Shown here: piece by piece, positions 53,864 to 62,323 of the stretch
Numbering within the stretch: position 1 is the stretch's first letter
Layout: every line of letters starts with the position of its first letter
From: Hymenobacter nivis
GTDB lineage: Bacteria > Bacteroidota > Bacteroidia > Cytophagales > Hymenobacteraceae
Assembly: GCF_003149515.1 (NCBI RefSeq)
Contig: NZ_CP029145.1
Location: forward strand, 2,170,001-2,234,000
Direction of reading: 5' to 3'
Length of the DNA: 64,000 bases
The notes under the pieces: generated by a model
The model's input: only the letters and a program-made list of their open reading frames with translations
Database searches by the model: none
What the model was told of the DNA's origin: nothing
Program-made: the position numbers and the translations under genes

Positions 53864-54325
53864 CTACGACGTGTGGTCGGCCACGATGACCCAGCGGCCC
53901 TGCAAGCGGCGGAATACCAGCAGGAAGTGGCCGCCCAGGTCGCCCAGCGCGGCGGGGCGGGCCAGGTGCCAGGCGCCTACCACTTCGGCCGCGTCGGGGC
54001 CCAACGGGGTGATGCGCAGGCCCCTGAAATCGAGGCGGCCCATGGCGGCGGCGTCGGGGTAGCTTTTCTGGTAGTTGGCCAGGGTGGGACGCCAGCCGTA
54101 GGTGAGGCCCTTTTTGCCGATGAACACCAGCGAGTCGGACTGCCAGTAGCCCTGCATGAAGCCGGGAATGTCGCCGCGGTTCCAGGCGGCGGTTTGGGTG
54201 GCCAGTACCTGGGCGATGGCGGCGCGGGGCGCGGGCAGAGTTTGGGCCCCGGCGGGCGCGGCCAGCAGTAACAGGGCCCTCAGCGCGGGCCGGGCCAGGC
54301 GCTTCAGTGAGGAGGTAAACGACAT
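53864..54325 (-). CDS. SnoaL/DUF4440-like secreted protein
   Basis: About 153 residues from ATG 54325 (ATG 54355 is the alternative). A signal-like N-terminus (LARPALRALLLLAAPAGAQT) precedes a cone-fold domain: AIAQVLATQTAAWNRGDIPG, FMQGYWQSDSLVFIGKKG, GAWHLARPAALGDLGGHFLL and WVIVADHTS. This pattern is the ketosteroid-isomerase-like DUF4440 fold. Ligand and role are unknown. Confidence 0.75.
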   Translation of the reverse strand: MSFTSSLKRLARPALRALLLLAAPAGAQTLPAPRAAIAQVLATQTAAWNRGDIPGFMQGYWQSDSLVFIGKKGLTYGWRPTLANYQKSYPDAAAMGRLDFRGLRITPLGPDAAEVVGAWHLARPAALGDLGGHFLLVFRRLQGRWVIVADHTS

Positions 54326-54415
54326 ACGCAGCGGGCAAAAGCGGGGCAACGGCACCCCAGCCGCAAAGATGGCTTCGGGGAAAAGTTTAGCGGCAATGCT
54401 CCATTTAGCACGGGT

Positions 54416-54778
54416 TTACTTGCCTGCAACCAGGACCGGGCCGCGCACTGCCTGCCGCGCCCAGCTGCCCGCCAGCGCCGCCACGCCGCCCACCAGCCCG
54501 CCCAGCAGGGCCGTGGCCAGCACCAGCGCCCAGCCGCTGCCCCCCAGCGGGAGCAGCTGGGCCATCCGGTGGCTCAGGATGCTGGCGCTGCGCACGTTCA
54601 GCCAGGCCGCGGCCAGCAGCCAGCCCAGGCCGATGCCGGCAAAGCCCGCCCCGAACGCCCGGCCGCCCGGGGCCCCCAGCCCCGCCGCCAGCCCGAAGCA
54701 TAGCGGCGCAAGCGTCCACCAGGGCAGGAAAAGCTGCGCCAGGAAAGCCAGGATGAAAACCGAGAGAAAGAGTCGCAT
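54416..54778 (-). CDS. Small membrane protein of unknown function
   Basis: 120 residues with about four hydrophobic segments (FLSVFILAFLAQLFLPWWTL, GFAGIGLGWLLAAAWL and others) and a GWALVLATALLGGLVGGVAA segment. It lies 14 bases after the penicillin-acylase gene on the same strand, so it is probably the last gene of that operon. Confidence 0.65.
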   Translation of the reverse strand: MRLFLSVFILAFLAQLFLPWWTLAPLCFGLAAGLGAPGGRAFGAGFAGIGLGWLLAAAWLNVRSASILSHRMAQLLPLGGSGWALVLATALLGGLVGGVAALAGSWARQAVRGPVLVAGK

Positions 54779-54792
54779 ACGGCCGGGAAAAA

Positions 54793-57273
54793 TTAGTTGG
54801 CTAAGGTCCAGGTGGCCCGCACGCGGGGGTTTGCTTCGCCGGCCGAACGCAGAAACAGCAGCTCGTTGAGCTGACCCACGCGCCAGGTTTCCAGCATATT
54901 GTCGTAGGCCGCCGAGCCGGGGTTACCACTCTGCCCGCCCGGAAACACGCCGTAGGCCCGCACCCGGGGCCCCAGCGCCACCACCATGCGCCACGAGGGG
55001 CCCGTACGCTCGGTAGTGGCATTCACGATGCCCGCGCCGCCGCCGCAGTCCAGGTCCATGTGGCCGAAGCCGGGCAGCTGGAGCATGTGCAGAATGTCGG
55101 TGCTCTTCTGGTTTTTCCAGGCCCACTTGGGGCCCAGGGGGCCGTACTTGCGGGTGAGCGAGTCGGTGGCGAAGCGCAGGCTGCGGCGCACCAGCTGCGG
55201 CAGGGTTTCGCGCTGCGGCGTGCGGCGGTCGTCCACCCAGGGGCTGTTTTCTTCGTGCAGCAGCAGCGTTTTGGTGCGGTCGCGGGCGGGGAAGCGCATT
55301 TCCAGGCCGGTGGCTTTTAACCCAAAATCATCACCCCAAATCCGCTGCACCAGGTTGCCGAACCACAAGTCGTACACGCTGGGGGACAGCGCGTTGGCAT
55401 CGTACATATAGTTCCAGCGGCGCAGTTCGGCCAGCACGCGGGCCTCGGGCGCAGTGGCCGCCACCAGCGTATCGCCGTTGGCAGGGCCCGCCGCCAGCGC
55501 CAGCAGGCGGGGTAGCAAGAGCCGGGCCGTGACGCTGAGGTTATCGTTCTGGAGCATTCGCAGACTATCGGGCGTGGCCCGGCTCATGCGGGCCAGGCGC
55601 TCGTTGAGGCGGTGCGCGCGGTCGTAGCTGCCGTTGCCGTAGTCCCAGTTCAGGTAATACGGGTAGTCGGGGCCCGTCGAGAATTGGTTGGACGAAGCCA
55701 CGAACTGGCGCGGCGGGTTCTTCACGTGCGGGTTCTGGGCGGCCGGGATCCAGCCTTGCCAGTCGTAGGCCGGGTCGGTGCCGTCGAGAATAAACTTGCC
55801 CTGGTCGCGCCACTTCAGCGGGAAGTGGCCGTTGGGCCAAAGGGCAATATCCTGCGCGTCGCTGGCAAAAACGAAGTTCTGGGCGGGCGAGCCGTAGGTG
55901 CTCAGGGCCGCGGTGTAGTCCGGGTAGGTGCGGGCCCGGTTGAGGCGATAAAAGGTCCGGAACTCGTTGGCCGCATCGTGGGCCGTCCAGCGCATGGCGT
56001 GGGCAATGGGTACCTGGCCGGCCAGAAACGGCTTTTCCGGCTTATCGTACACCACGGGGCCGTGGTGGGTGTAGAGCACCGTATCGAGCCGGTCGGGCCG
56101 GCCACGCACCTTTATCCGCTCCACCACCCGGCGCACCGGCTTCCAGCGCCCGTCGTGCCAGTATTCGCGCCGGCTACTATCCTTAAACTTCAGCTGGTAC
56201 CAGTCCAGCACGTCGGCGGCCACGTTGGTGACGCCCCAGGCTACGTGCTCGTTGAAGCCGATAACGGCCATCGGCGTGCCCGGAATACTCACCCCGTACA
56301 CATTCACGCCGGGCGCGGCCAGCTGCACCTGGTACCAGATGCTGGGCAGGTTCAGCTGCAAGTGGGGGTCGTTGGCCAGCAGCGGGTAGCCCGTGGCCGA
56401 CTTCGCCCCGCTCACCGCGAAGTTGTTGGAGCCCAGCTCCGGGTCCGGCTCGTTTTGCGGCACCTGGCCCGACATGGCCGCCGCGAAGCCCGGCGGCGTG
56501 GGCGGCACCGGCAGGGGCTGAAAATCCAGCGGCGTGCCCACGGGCACCACCGGGTCTTCCTGCACCGGGTAGTCGGGGAACAAGTCTTTGATGACGGCCG
56601 GGCCGTAGCGGGCCAGCGCGTTGCTCATGCGCAGGTCGTCGGAGCGGCCGCTCAAATCGAAGGCCATGTACTTGGTAATCAAGCAGCTTTTCAGCGGCTC
56701 CCAAGGCTCGGGCGCGTAGTCGAGCAGCTTGTACTCGAAGGGCAGCGTTTGCGGGGTGAGCGTGCCGATGTAGGCGTTCACGCCCTCACTGTAAGAGGTC
56801 AGCACGGTGCGAATCACCGGGTCGGTCATGGCCAAATCCAAGGACTTGCGGGCCCCGAACGGCAGGCCCATGCGCCGGAAAAACCGGTCGGTTTCCAGGC
56901 GGGCGGGCCCCACGATTTCGGCCAGCCGTCCGGCCGCCACGTGGGCAATGAAATCCATCTGCCAGAGCCGGTCCCGCGCTGTCACGTAGCCCTGGGCGTA
57001 GTATAGGTCGTGGTCGTTCTGGGCAAAAATGTGCGGCACCCGCTGGTCGTCGAAGCGCACCTGCACGGGCTGGCGCAGGCCCGGCAGGCGCAGCGTCTGC
57101 GGGCCGGGCCGAGCCTCGGCTACCTCCCCGTTCTGCCAGAACCCGCGGAACGGGCTCAGCAGCTTCCCGAACGGCGGCACGTCGCCGTGCTTGGTATTTA
57201 GTCCCCAGGTCAGCGCAACGGCGAGGCCCAGGGCGAGCAGGGCTTTGGTCCAGCGAAGTACAAATCGAAGCAT
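54793..57273 (-). CDS. Penicillin acylase family N-terminal-nucleophile hydrolase
   Basis: 826 residues. After one N-terminal membrane segment comes the alpha-subunit region (VRFDDQRVPHIFAQNDHDLY, then YVTARDRLWQMDFIAHVAAG) and the autocleavage site GSNNFAVSG near 292-300, whose Ser becomes the beta-chain nucleophile. PLLANDPHLQLNLPSIWYQV, GFNEHVAWGVTN and FPGGQSGNPGS near the end are also conserved. Members cleave amides such as beta-lactam side chains or acyl-homoserine lactones; the substrate here is undetermined. Confidence 0.9.
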   Translation of the reverse strand: MLRFVLRWTKALLALGLAVALTWGLNTKHGDVPPFGKLLSPFRGFWQNGEVAEARPGPQTLRLPGLRQPVQVRFDDQRVPHIFAQNDHDLYYAQGYVTARDRLWQMDFIAHVAAGRLAEIVGPARLETDRFFRRMGLPFGARKSLDLAMTDPVIRTVLTSYSEGVNAYIGTLTPQTLPFEYKLLDYAPEPWEPLKSCLITKYMAFDLSGRSDDLRMSNALARYGPAVIKDLFPDYPVQEDPVVPVGTPLDFQPLPVPPTPPGFAAAMSGQVPQNEPDPELGSNNFAVSGAKSATGYPLLANDPHLQLNLPSIWYQVQLAAPGVNVYGVSIPGTPMAVIGFNEHVAWGVTNVAADVLDWYQLKFKDSSRREYWHDGRWKPVRRVVERIKVRGRPDRLDTVLYTHHGPVVYDKPEKPFLAGQVPIAHAMRWTAHDAANEFRTFYRLNRARTYPDYTAALSTYGSPAQNFVFASDAQDIALWPNGHFPLKWRDQGKFILDGTDPAYDWQGWIPAAQNPHVKNPPRQFVASSNQFSTGPDYPYYLNWDYGNGSYDRAHRLNERLARMSRATPDSLRMLQNDNLSVTARLLLPRLLALAAGPANGDTLVAATAPEARVLAELRRWNYMYDANALSPSVYDLWFGNLVQRIWGDDFGLKATGLEMRFPARDRTKTLLLHEENSPWVDDRRTPQRETLPQLVRRSLRFATDSLTRKYGPLGPKWAWKNQKSTDILHMLQLPGFGHMDLDCGGGAGIVNATTERTGPSWRMVVALGPRVRAYGVFPGGQSGNPGSAAYDNMLETWRVGQLNELLFLRSAGEANPRVRATWTLAN

Positions 57274-57493
57274 AAGCGACCAGTAGCAAGTGGATATGAA
57301 ACCCTGAATTACCCAAAACCCGGCGGTGAAAGTAGTTGAAAGTTAGCCGGCGCACCCGGCCCGCGCCGGGCCGCGCTGGCACAGCCCGAAAAACCCACCG
57401 GCCGGCCCCCGCGGCCCTGGGGCGCATCTTTCGGCGCCGGCCCGGCCCGCGGGGGCCCCGGCTTTGCCGCTGCCAGCGCGTAGCTTGCCGGCT

Positions 57494-57501
57494 TAATTTC
57501 G
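57494..57501 (+). promoter_or_regulatory. Possible -7 box of the APC permease gene
   Basis: TAATTTCG, one base from TAnnTTTG, 13 bases before ATG 57515. No clear -33 element. Confidence 0.35.
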
Positions 57502-57514
57502 TTTCCGTTCTTCT

Positions 57515-58999
57515 ATGGCCGACGCTACCCCCCCTTCCCCGCCCCATTTCCAGCGGGCCCTCACGCTGTTTGATGCCATCATGCTCGTCACGGGCAGCAT
57601 GATCGGCTCGGGCATTTTCATCGTTTCGGCCGACATTGCCCGGCAGGTGGGCACCGCTGGCTGGCTACTGGTGGTCTGGCTTCTCACGGGCCTCATCACC
57701 ACGGCCGGCGCCGTGAGCTACGGCGAGCTGGCGGCCATGTTCCCCAAAGTGGGCGGGCAGTATGTGTACCTGCGCGAGGCCTTCGGGCGGCTGGTGGCGT
57801 TCCTCTACGGCTGGACGCTGTTCCTCGTCATCCAAACCGGCGTAATTGCCGCCGTGGCCGTGGCCTTCGCCAAGTTCCTGGGCGTGCTCTGGCCGTGGTC
57901 GAGCGTGACGAACGTACTGTTTCGAGTGGGGCCCCTGGCGCTCAGCAGCGCGCAGGTGGTGGCCATCCTCCTCATCATAGGCATCACGGCCCTGAATGCG
58001 CAGGGCGTGCGCACGGGCAAGCTCATCCAGAACGTGCTGGGCAGCACCAAGCTGGTGGCGCTGGCGCTGCTCATCGTGTTCGGGGTGGCGCTGGGCCTCA
58101 ACCACGCCGCGGTACAGGCCAACTTCCACGACGTGTGGGCGGCCGTGCGTTACCCCGCGCCCGGCGCCAGCTTCCTACCGGTGCCCCTCAGCGTGGGGGC
58201 CCTGGTCATCGCCATTGGCATGGCCATGTCGGGCTCGCTGTTTTCATCCGATTCGTGGAATAACATCGGCTTCGCGGGCGAGGAAATCCAGAACCCCGAG
58301 CGCACGCTGGTGCGCAGCATGGTCATCGGCACGGGCATCGTCACGGCGCTCTACATTTTGCTGAACATCGTGTACCTGCTGGTGCTGCCGCTGGCCGGCT
58401 CGCCCGACGCGGCCACCGTGGCCGGGCGCGGCATTATGTATGCCAAGGACGACCGCGTAGCCACGGCTGTGGCCGAGTCGGTGCTGGGGGCCCCGGGGGC
58501 CTACGTCATGGCCATCCTCATCATGCTCAGCACGTTCGGAGCCAACAACGGCATCATCCTGAGCGGGGCCCGGGCTTACTTTGCCATGGCCAAGGATGGT
58601 CTGTTCTTCCCCGGCCTGGCCCGCCTCAACCCCGCCGGGGTACCCAGCCGGGCCCTGTGGGCCCAGTGCCTGTGGGCCAGCCTGCTGTGCCTGAGCGGCA
58701 GCTACGGCCAGCTGCTCAACTACGTGATGTTCGCTGTAATCCTGTTTTACGTGGTCACCATCGTGGGCATTTTTGTACTGCGCCGCACCCGGCCCGACGC
58801 GCCCCGCCCCTACCGCGCCTGGGGCTACCCCGTAGTGCCGCTGATCTACATCGGGCTGGCCTCAGCCTTCTGCACGGTGCTGCTCGTGGCCCCCGACACG
58901 GCCGAGTATTCGCGCCGCGGCCTGGGCCTGGTGGCGCTGGGGCTGCCAGTGTTTTTCCTGTTCCGCAACCGCTTCGGGGGCCCCACAGCATCGGCGTAG
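57515..58999 (+). CDS. APC-family amino acid permease
   Basis: 494 residues, about 12 hydrophobic segments. ALTLFDAIMLVTGSMIGSGI near 15-34 is the conserved first helix with the Gly-rich unwound region. SYGELAAMFPKVGGQYVYLR near 68-87 and FSSDSWNNIGFAGEEIQNPE near 246-265 are typical of the LAT/basic amino acid branch. Substrate is not determinable. Confidence 0.9.
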   Translation: MADATPPSPPHFQRALTLFDAIMLVTGSMIGSGIFIVSADIARQVGTAGWLLVVWLLTGLITTAGAVSYGELAAMFPKVGGQYVYLREAFGRLVAFLYGWTLFLVIQTGVIAAVAVAFAKFLGVLWPWSSVTNVLFRVGPLALSSAQVVAILLIIGITALNAQGVRTGKLIQNVLGSTKLVALALLIVFGVALGLNHAAVQANFHDVWAAVRYPAPGASFLPVPLSVGALVIAIGMAMSGSLFSSDSWNNIGFAGEEIQNPERTLVRSMVIGTGIVTALYILLNIVYLLVLPLAGSPDAATVAGRGIMYAKDDRVATAVAESVLGAPGAYVMAILIMLSTFGANNGIILSGARAYFAMAKDGLFFPGLARLNPAGVPSRALWAQCLWASLLCLSGSYGQLLNYVMFAVILFYVVTIVGIFVLRRTRPDAPRPYRAWGYPVVPLIYIGLASAFCTVLLVAPDTAEYSRRGLGLVALGLPVFFLFRNRFGGPTASA

Positions 59000-59026
59000 C
59001 GCCACCCGGCCCCCGCGCCAGCTGCT

Positions 59027-59070
59027 AAAAAAGAAACGGCCTTTCCTGCGTGGGAAAGGCCGTTTCTTTT
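59027..59070. terminator. Bidirectional intrinsic terminator
   Basis: AAAAGAAACGGCCTTTCC and GGGAAAGGCCGTTTCTTTT form a long stem, with A-rich and T-rich flanks on either side, ending the permease gene. Confidence 0.9.
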
Positions 59071-59097
59071 ATTCCAATAATGGGAAAGCGGTGATCA

Positions 59098-59222
59098 AAA
59101 ACGGGGTAGTCCGGCGACTTTTCCCGTCGTCGGGCCACTCTTACGCTGAACCGGAGCTGCTGTTTTTTAGCAGGAGTGACCCGACGAAGCCCTTCGGGTA
59201 GTTCGCCGGACCACCCCGTTTT
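59098..59222. repeat. MITE-like element with terminal inverted repeats
   Basis: AAAACGGGGTAGTCCGGCGA at 59098 faces TCGCCGGACCACCCCGTTTT ending at 59222. The 125-bp interior has no gene and contains further complementary stretches. Possible flanks GATCA and GACCA are only near-identical. No transposase with these ends is in the window. Confidence 0.6.
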
Positions 59223-59241
59223 AGACCACCGCCGCTGGGAA

Positions 59242-59637
59242 TTACATGTCCTGGATTTTTTTAGCGGGGCCGCTCGGGGCCTCTTCGCCAAACTTTTGCT
59301 CCTTGGAACGCACGTCGTGGCCCAGCTCGTAGCTGCCTTCCACTTCGAAACCGGGGCCCTGCTGCTGCTCGTTGGCCTTGTCGTGCTCAGTTCCGCCCTG
59401 AGGCGTGCTTTCCGAGCCGCCAATGTGCAGGTTTTCGAGCTGGTCCTTCTGGTCGGAGCGCTGCGTGTAGCCGTGGGCGCCAGTGTAGCGGGCGGCCGAA
59501 GCGTCGTTGATCTCTTTGCCGTTGCTCTGGTCGGCTTTGTACTCTTTTTCCTTCTGCTGCTTCTCGTCCTGCGGAATATCGCGGTCCGATTGCGGGTCTT
59601 TCTGGTCGTCGTTGCCGAAGAGGCTGTCAAGTATCAT
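59242..59637 (-). CDS. Highly hydrophilic, Gln/Lys/Asp-rich protein
   Basis: 131 residues, very rich in Asp, Gln, Lys, Glu and Gly with few hydrophobics (for example DQKDPQSDRDIPQDEKQQKE), so probably intrinsically disordered. It resembles desiccation- or stress-related hydrophilins in composition only. No domain recognised. The start ATG 59637 and the MILDSLFGN opening are plausible. Confidence 0.6.
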   Translation of the reverse strand: MILDSLFGNDDQKDPQSDRDIPQDEKQQKEKEYKADQSNGKEINDASAARYTGAHGYTQRSDQKDQLENLHIGGSESTPQGGTEHDKANEQQQGPGFEVEGSYELGHDVRSKEQKFGEEAPSGPAKKIQDM

Positions 59638-59737
59638 GGGAAAGGGCGGGTTAGGATGAGGAGAATGTGTAGGGTGTACGCCCCCGGCGCGGTTGCGTTG
59701 CCGCCAACCCGGCGCGCCGGCGCCGGCGCCGGGGCCC

Positions 59738-59745
59738 TATTTTTG
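59738..59745 (+). promoter_or_regulatory. Possible -7 box
   Basis: TATTTTTG matches TAnnTTTG exactly, about 68 bases before ATG 59813. Confidence 0.45.
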
Positions 59746-59812
59746 TGCGTCCGGGCCGCGTGGGGGCCCCCGCACGGCCAAACAAACCCCGCCTTTCCTA
59801 CTTGTGCCCGCC

Positions 59813-60097
59813 ATGGACTTCTCCAAACTCTACCGCCCTTCCGCCCTCAATAGCTTCCAGTTCGTGGCCGTAACAGGGCTGCTGATGAGTGCCGGGGCCC
59901 ACTTCATCCTGGCCGTATTTGTGGGGCGCGTGCCCGCGGGCTTCGGCTGGCTATACGTGTGCTGGCTGGTATTTTACGCCGGCGGCACGCTGCTCAACTA
60001 CTTCGGCAAGCCCAACGCCGGCCACCAGCATCACGACGACGACGACCACGAGGAGGATGACAACGAGGACCACGGGCACAACGGCACGTTCCATTAG
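59813..60097 (+). CDS. Small two-helix membrane protein with His/Asp-rich tail
   Basis: 94 residues. Two hydrophobic segments (FVAVTGLLMSAGAHFILAVF and YVCWLVFYAGGTLLNYFG) are followed by a tail of alternating His, Asp and Glu from about residue 70 (GHQHHDDDDHEEDDNEDHGH). The tail looks metal-binding. No family recognised. The stop overlaps the convergent SemiSWEET gene by 4 bases. Confidence 0.55.
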   Translation: MDFSKLYRPSALNSFQFVAVTGLLMSAGAHFILAVFVGRVPAGFGWLYVCWLVFYAGGTLLNYFGKPNAGHQHHDDDDHEEDDNEDHGHNGTFH

Positions 60098-60414
60098 CCA
60101 CCGCCAAGCCGCGGGGCCGCTGGGGCCACGGGCGGCGCCGCCCGGTAGCGCCACTTAAAATACACCAGCACCAGGGTAAAAAACAGGTTACAGCCGTTGC
60201 CCAACAAAATGGGCATGCTGCCTGTGTAGGCCCCGTAGGACAGCCACAGCGCCATGCTGGCCCCGCCCACCGCCAGCATCGAGCCCGAGAGCCCCTGCGC
60301 CGAGCGCTTCTGCCAGGTGTGCACTACCTGCGGGAAAAACGTGAGGCCCGACAGGGCCGCGGCCAGCAGACCAATGCCGCTGAAGAGGTGCGCGTAGGAT
60401 TGCATGGCCCGCAT
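60094..60414 (-). CDS. SemiSWEET-type sugar transporter
   Basis: 106 residues from ATG 60414 (60405 is the alternative). Three hydrophobic segments form one MtN3 repeat: GLTFFPQVVHTWQKRSAQGL contains the conserved Pro-Gln pair, then SMALWLSYGAYTGSMPILLG and NLFFTLVLVYFKWRY. SemiSWEETs dimerise to move sugars by facilitated diffusion. Confidence 0.85.
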   Translation of the reverse strand: MRAMQSYAHLFSGIGLLAAALSGLTFFPQVVHTWQKRSAQGLSGSMLAVGGASMALWLSYGAYTGSMPILLGNGCNLFFTLVLVYFKWRYRAAPPVAPAAPRLGGG

Positions 60415-60491
60415 ACGCAGCCGGCCCCACTGGGGGCCGTGGCCGCAGGGCACCGGCGCGCAGCGTTTAGTTTAGCGGCCAGTGACCCAGC

Positions 60492-60675
60492 TTGAGCCCG
60501 TTATTTTTTTTGCTGGCCCTGCTGGCAGGGCTGTCCGCGGTGGCGCTGCGACTCAAGCTGCCCTACCCGATGCTACTGGTGGTGGCCGGAGGCCTGGTGG
60601 CGCTGCTGCCGCTACCGGCCGTGGTGCTCAGCCCCGACGCGGTGTTTCTACTGTTCTTGCCGCCGCTGCTCTGCA
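60492..60675 (+). pseudogene. Na+/H+ antiporter N-terminal stub
   Basis: From TTG 60492: LALLAGLSAVALRLKLPYPM, then LLVVAGGLVALLP and LSPDAVFLLFLPPLLCK, which is the N-terminal region of CPA1/NhaP antiporters. Homology stops at about 60675, where an IS701-like fragment begins, so the gene is cut to about 60 codons. Confidence 0.65.
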
Positions 60676-60897
60676 AGGTCAGCCATCGACGAGGCGGTTG
60701 GTTTCCAGCGGAGAATAAAACGTTTTTTGTTCCTTCAGCAGCCACTTGAACAGGGCGTTGGCAGCGTAATCTGCCCAGGGGCACGGTGCGGTACGAGATG
60801 CCACGCGGAGCCATTTGCGCCAGCATATCGGCCCCGTGGTCGAGGTTGGTCTCGCCGTCGGTGTCGGGGGCGAACAAGCGGTAGTCAATGAGCTAAA
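60676..60897 (-). pseudogene. IS701-like transposase fragment (copy 3)
   Basis: Minus-strand IDYRLFAPDTDGETNLDHGA, then DMLAQMAPRGISYRTV in one frame and ALFKWLLKEQKTFYSPLETN in another. These correspond to residues about 116-185 of the transposase at 6001, with one frameshift. No ends of the element remain. Confidence 0.7.
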
Positions 60898-60932
60898 AGT
60901 GGCCTTGGTTAAAAATTTAGTCCAAAAGCACT

Positions 60933-62030
60933 CTACCCTATTATTTTAGGGAGTTGACAATAAGCAAGTTCTCGAATAAACCAGTCTAGCAGGGCCATAA
61001 TTTTATGGGCTACTGGCTCTTGCGGCCGGGCGTGGGGCCGCGTGAGCTGGCGCAACAGGTTCAGCTTGTAGCGGCTCAGGCTCATGGCCCCGTAGCCGTG
61101 GTTCTTGCGCGGGATAGGCTTGCTTTTTTCGTGGGCCATCGTGCCCACGCTCAGACACAGCGCATAGGCCAGGCTGACCAGGGCCACGAGCTTGCGCAGC
61201 TTCTGACGACAGTGTAAGTAGTTGGCCTACAGGTTAAAGACCCGCCCTTTCAGATTCTGAAAGCATTGCTCAATCGTCCAGCGGCTGGCGTAGCGGGAGG
61301 CCAGATTACGCAGGCTGGGCGCGGCGAAGAGAAACAGAAACGCGTGGTCGGCCAGCGCCTTGACCCAGACCTGCCCCCACACCCCCTCCACCTGGCCGTG
61401 CAGAAAGTGGCGCTGCTGCCCCACGGCCAGGCCCAGGGCCGTGACGGCCGGCCGCCGGCCACTGGTAAAGGTCAGCTGGTGGTGCTTGGGCAGGCGCATG
61501 AGAAAGAGCAACTTATTTCCCCGCAGCTACTTGAGCCAGACGTGGCCTGCAAATTCGCGGTCGCCCACCACCAGCCCGATGCGGTCTTTGCCAAGCGCCT
61601 GCACGCAGGCATTAAGCACGGCGATGCGGGCAGTGGCGCTGGAGTTGCCGCTACGATTGTCGAGCAGCTCCCAGTAGAGCGGTACCTGAAAATCGCCCCG
61701 GCCCACGGTCACGAGCAGGACGTTAACCGGACAGCGGCCGAAATCCTATTCGGTGCAGTCCAGACACAGGCGCAGCTTGCCGGTGGCCGGCAGTAAACGC
61801 AGCAGCAACTGCGCCAGCACGAGGTAATTCAGGTCCGCTTCCCGAAAGAAGTCCTGAATCCGGGTTTCATTCGAGGCCACTTTCACCGCGTCATTCAGGT
61901 GCTGGGCGACCTCGCAGAATTGCCCGTTGCGGCTTTTGAACAGAGCGATAACAAACTGGTTGACAAAATTTTGCCGGGATAAATGGGCACCAAATGGACC
62001 CGGCGTAAAAGCGTTGTAATTTTGGCGATG
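60933..62030 (-). pseudogene. IS4-family transposase pseudogene
   Basis: The minus strand reads, in a single frame with stops: RQNFVNQFVIALFKSRNGQF, NETRIQDFFREADLNYLVLA, LRLCLDCTE, stop, DFGRCPVN, FQVPLYWELLDNRSGNSS, LVVGDREFAGHVWLK, stop, then LFLMRLPKHHQL, ASRYASRWTIEQCFQNLKGR, VFNL, stop, KLRKLVALVSLAYALC. At least three nonsense codons interrupt an otherwise collinear IS4-type transposase (DDE with YREK-like region near WTIEQCFQNLK). Confidence 0.75.
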
Positions 62031-62172
62031 AGGCGTTGCTTCACGGGGCAGAACGAGTAATGGTGTGTAGGAACCCCAAAGGTCGGACTGCCCCGTTTTT
62101 AGCTCCCCCCCTGAATTTTAGTAGGGTAGAGTAGATATGCTTCAACCCGCTCAACTGGACCGTTTTTATTAT

Positions 62173-62264
62173 GAAGGTGTTTAACAACACCAGCACAGTT
62201 TAGAGACGCAAGGATACGTCTCTAAACCGTGCCAGGAGCCAAAAAATAAGGTCAAATAGCTTCT
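62173..62264. repeat. Palindromic interspersed repeat R5
   Basis: Edges GAAGGTGTTTAA and CAAATAGCTTC. The core GCACAGTTTAGAGACG faces CGTCTCTAAACCGTGC over 62193-62232. It is the shortest member of the family whose edges resemble GAAGCTGTTTA / TAAACAGCTTC. Confidence 0.7.
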
Positions 62265-62323
62265 GACCCAAGACGCAGTTGGGTAGGTCCTCGCACAGAA
62301 CCAGTTCGGGCAGAGGCCACCGT

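Noticed and set aside
55612..57006. Plus-strand open frame of 464 codons
   Set aside because: Antisense to the penicillin acylase gene, which has clear catalytic motifs; the antisense translation is rich in Arg, His and Val without any domain.
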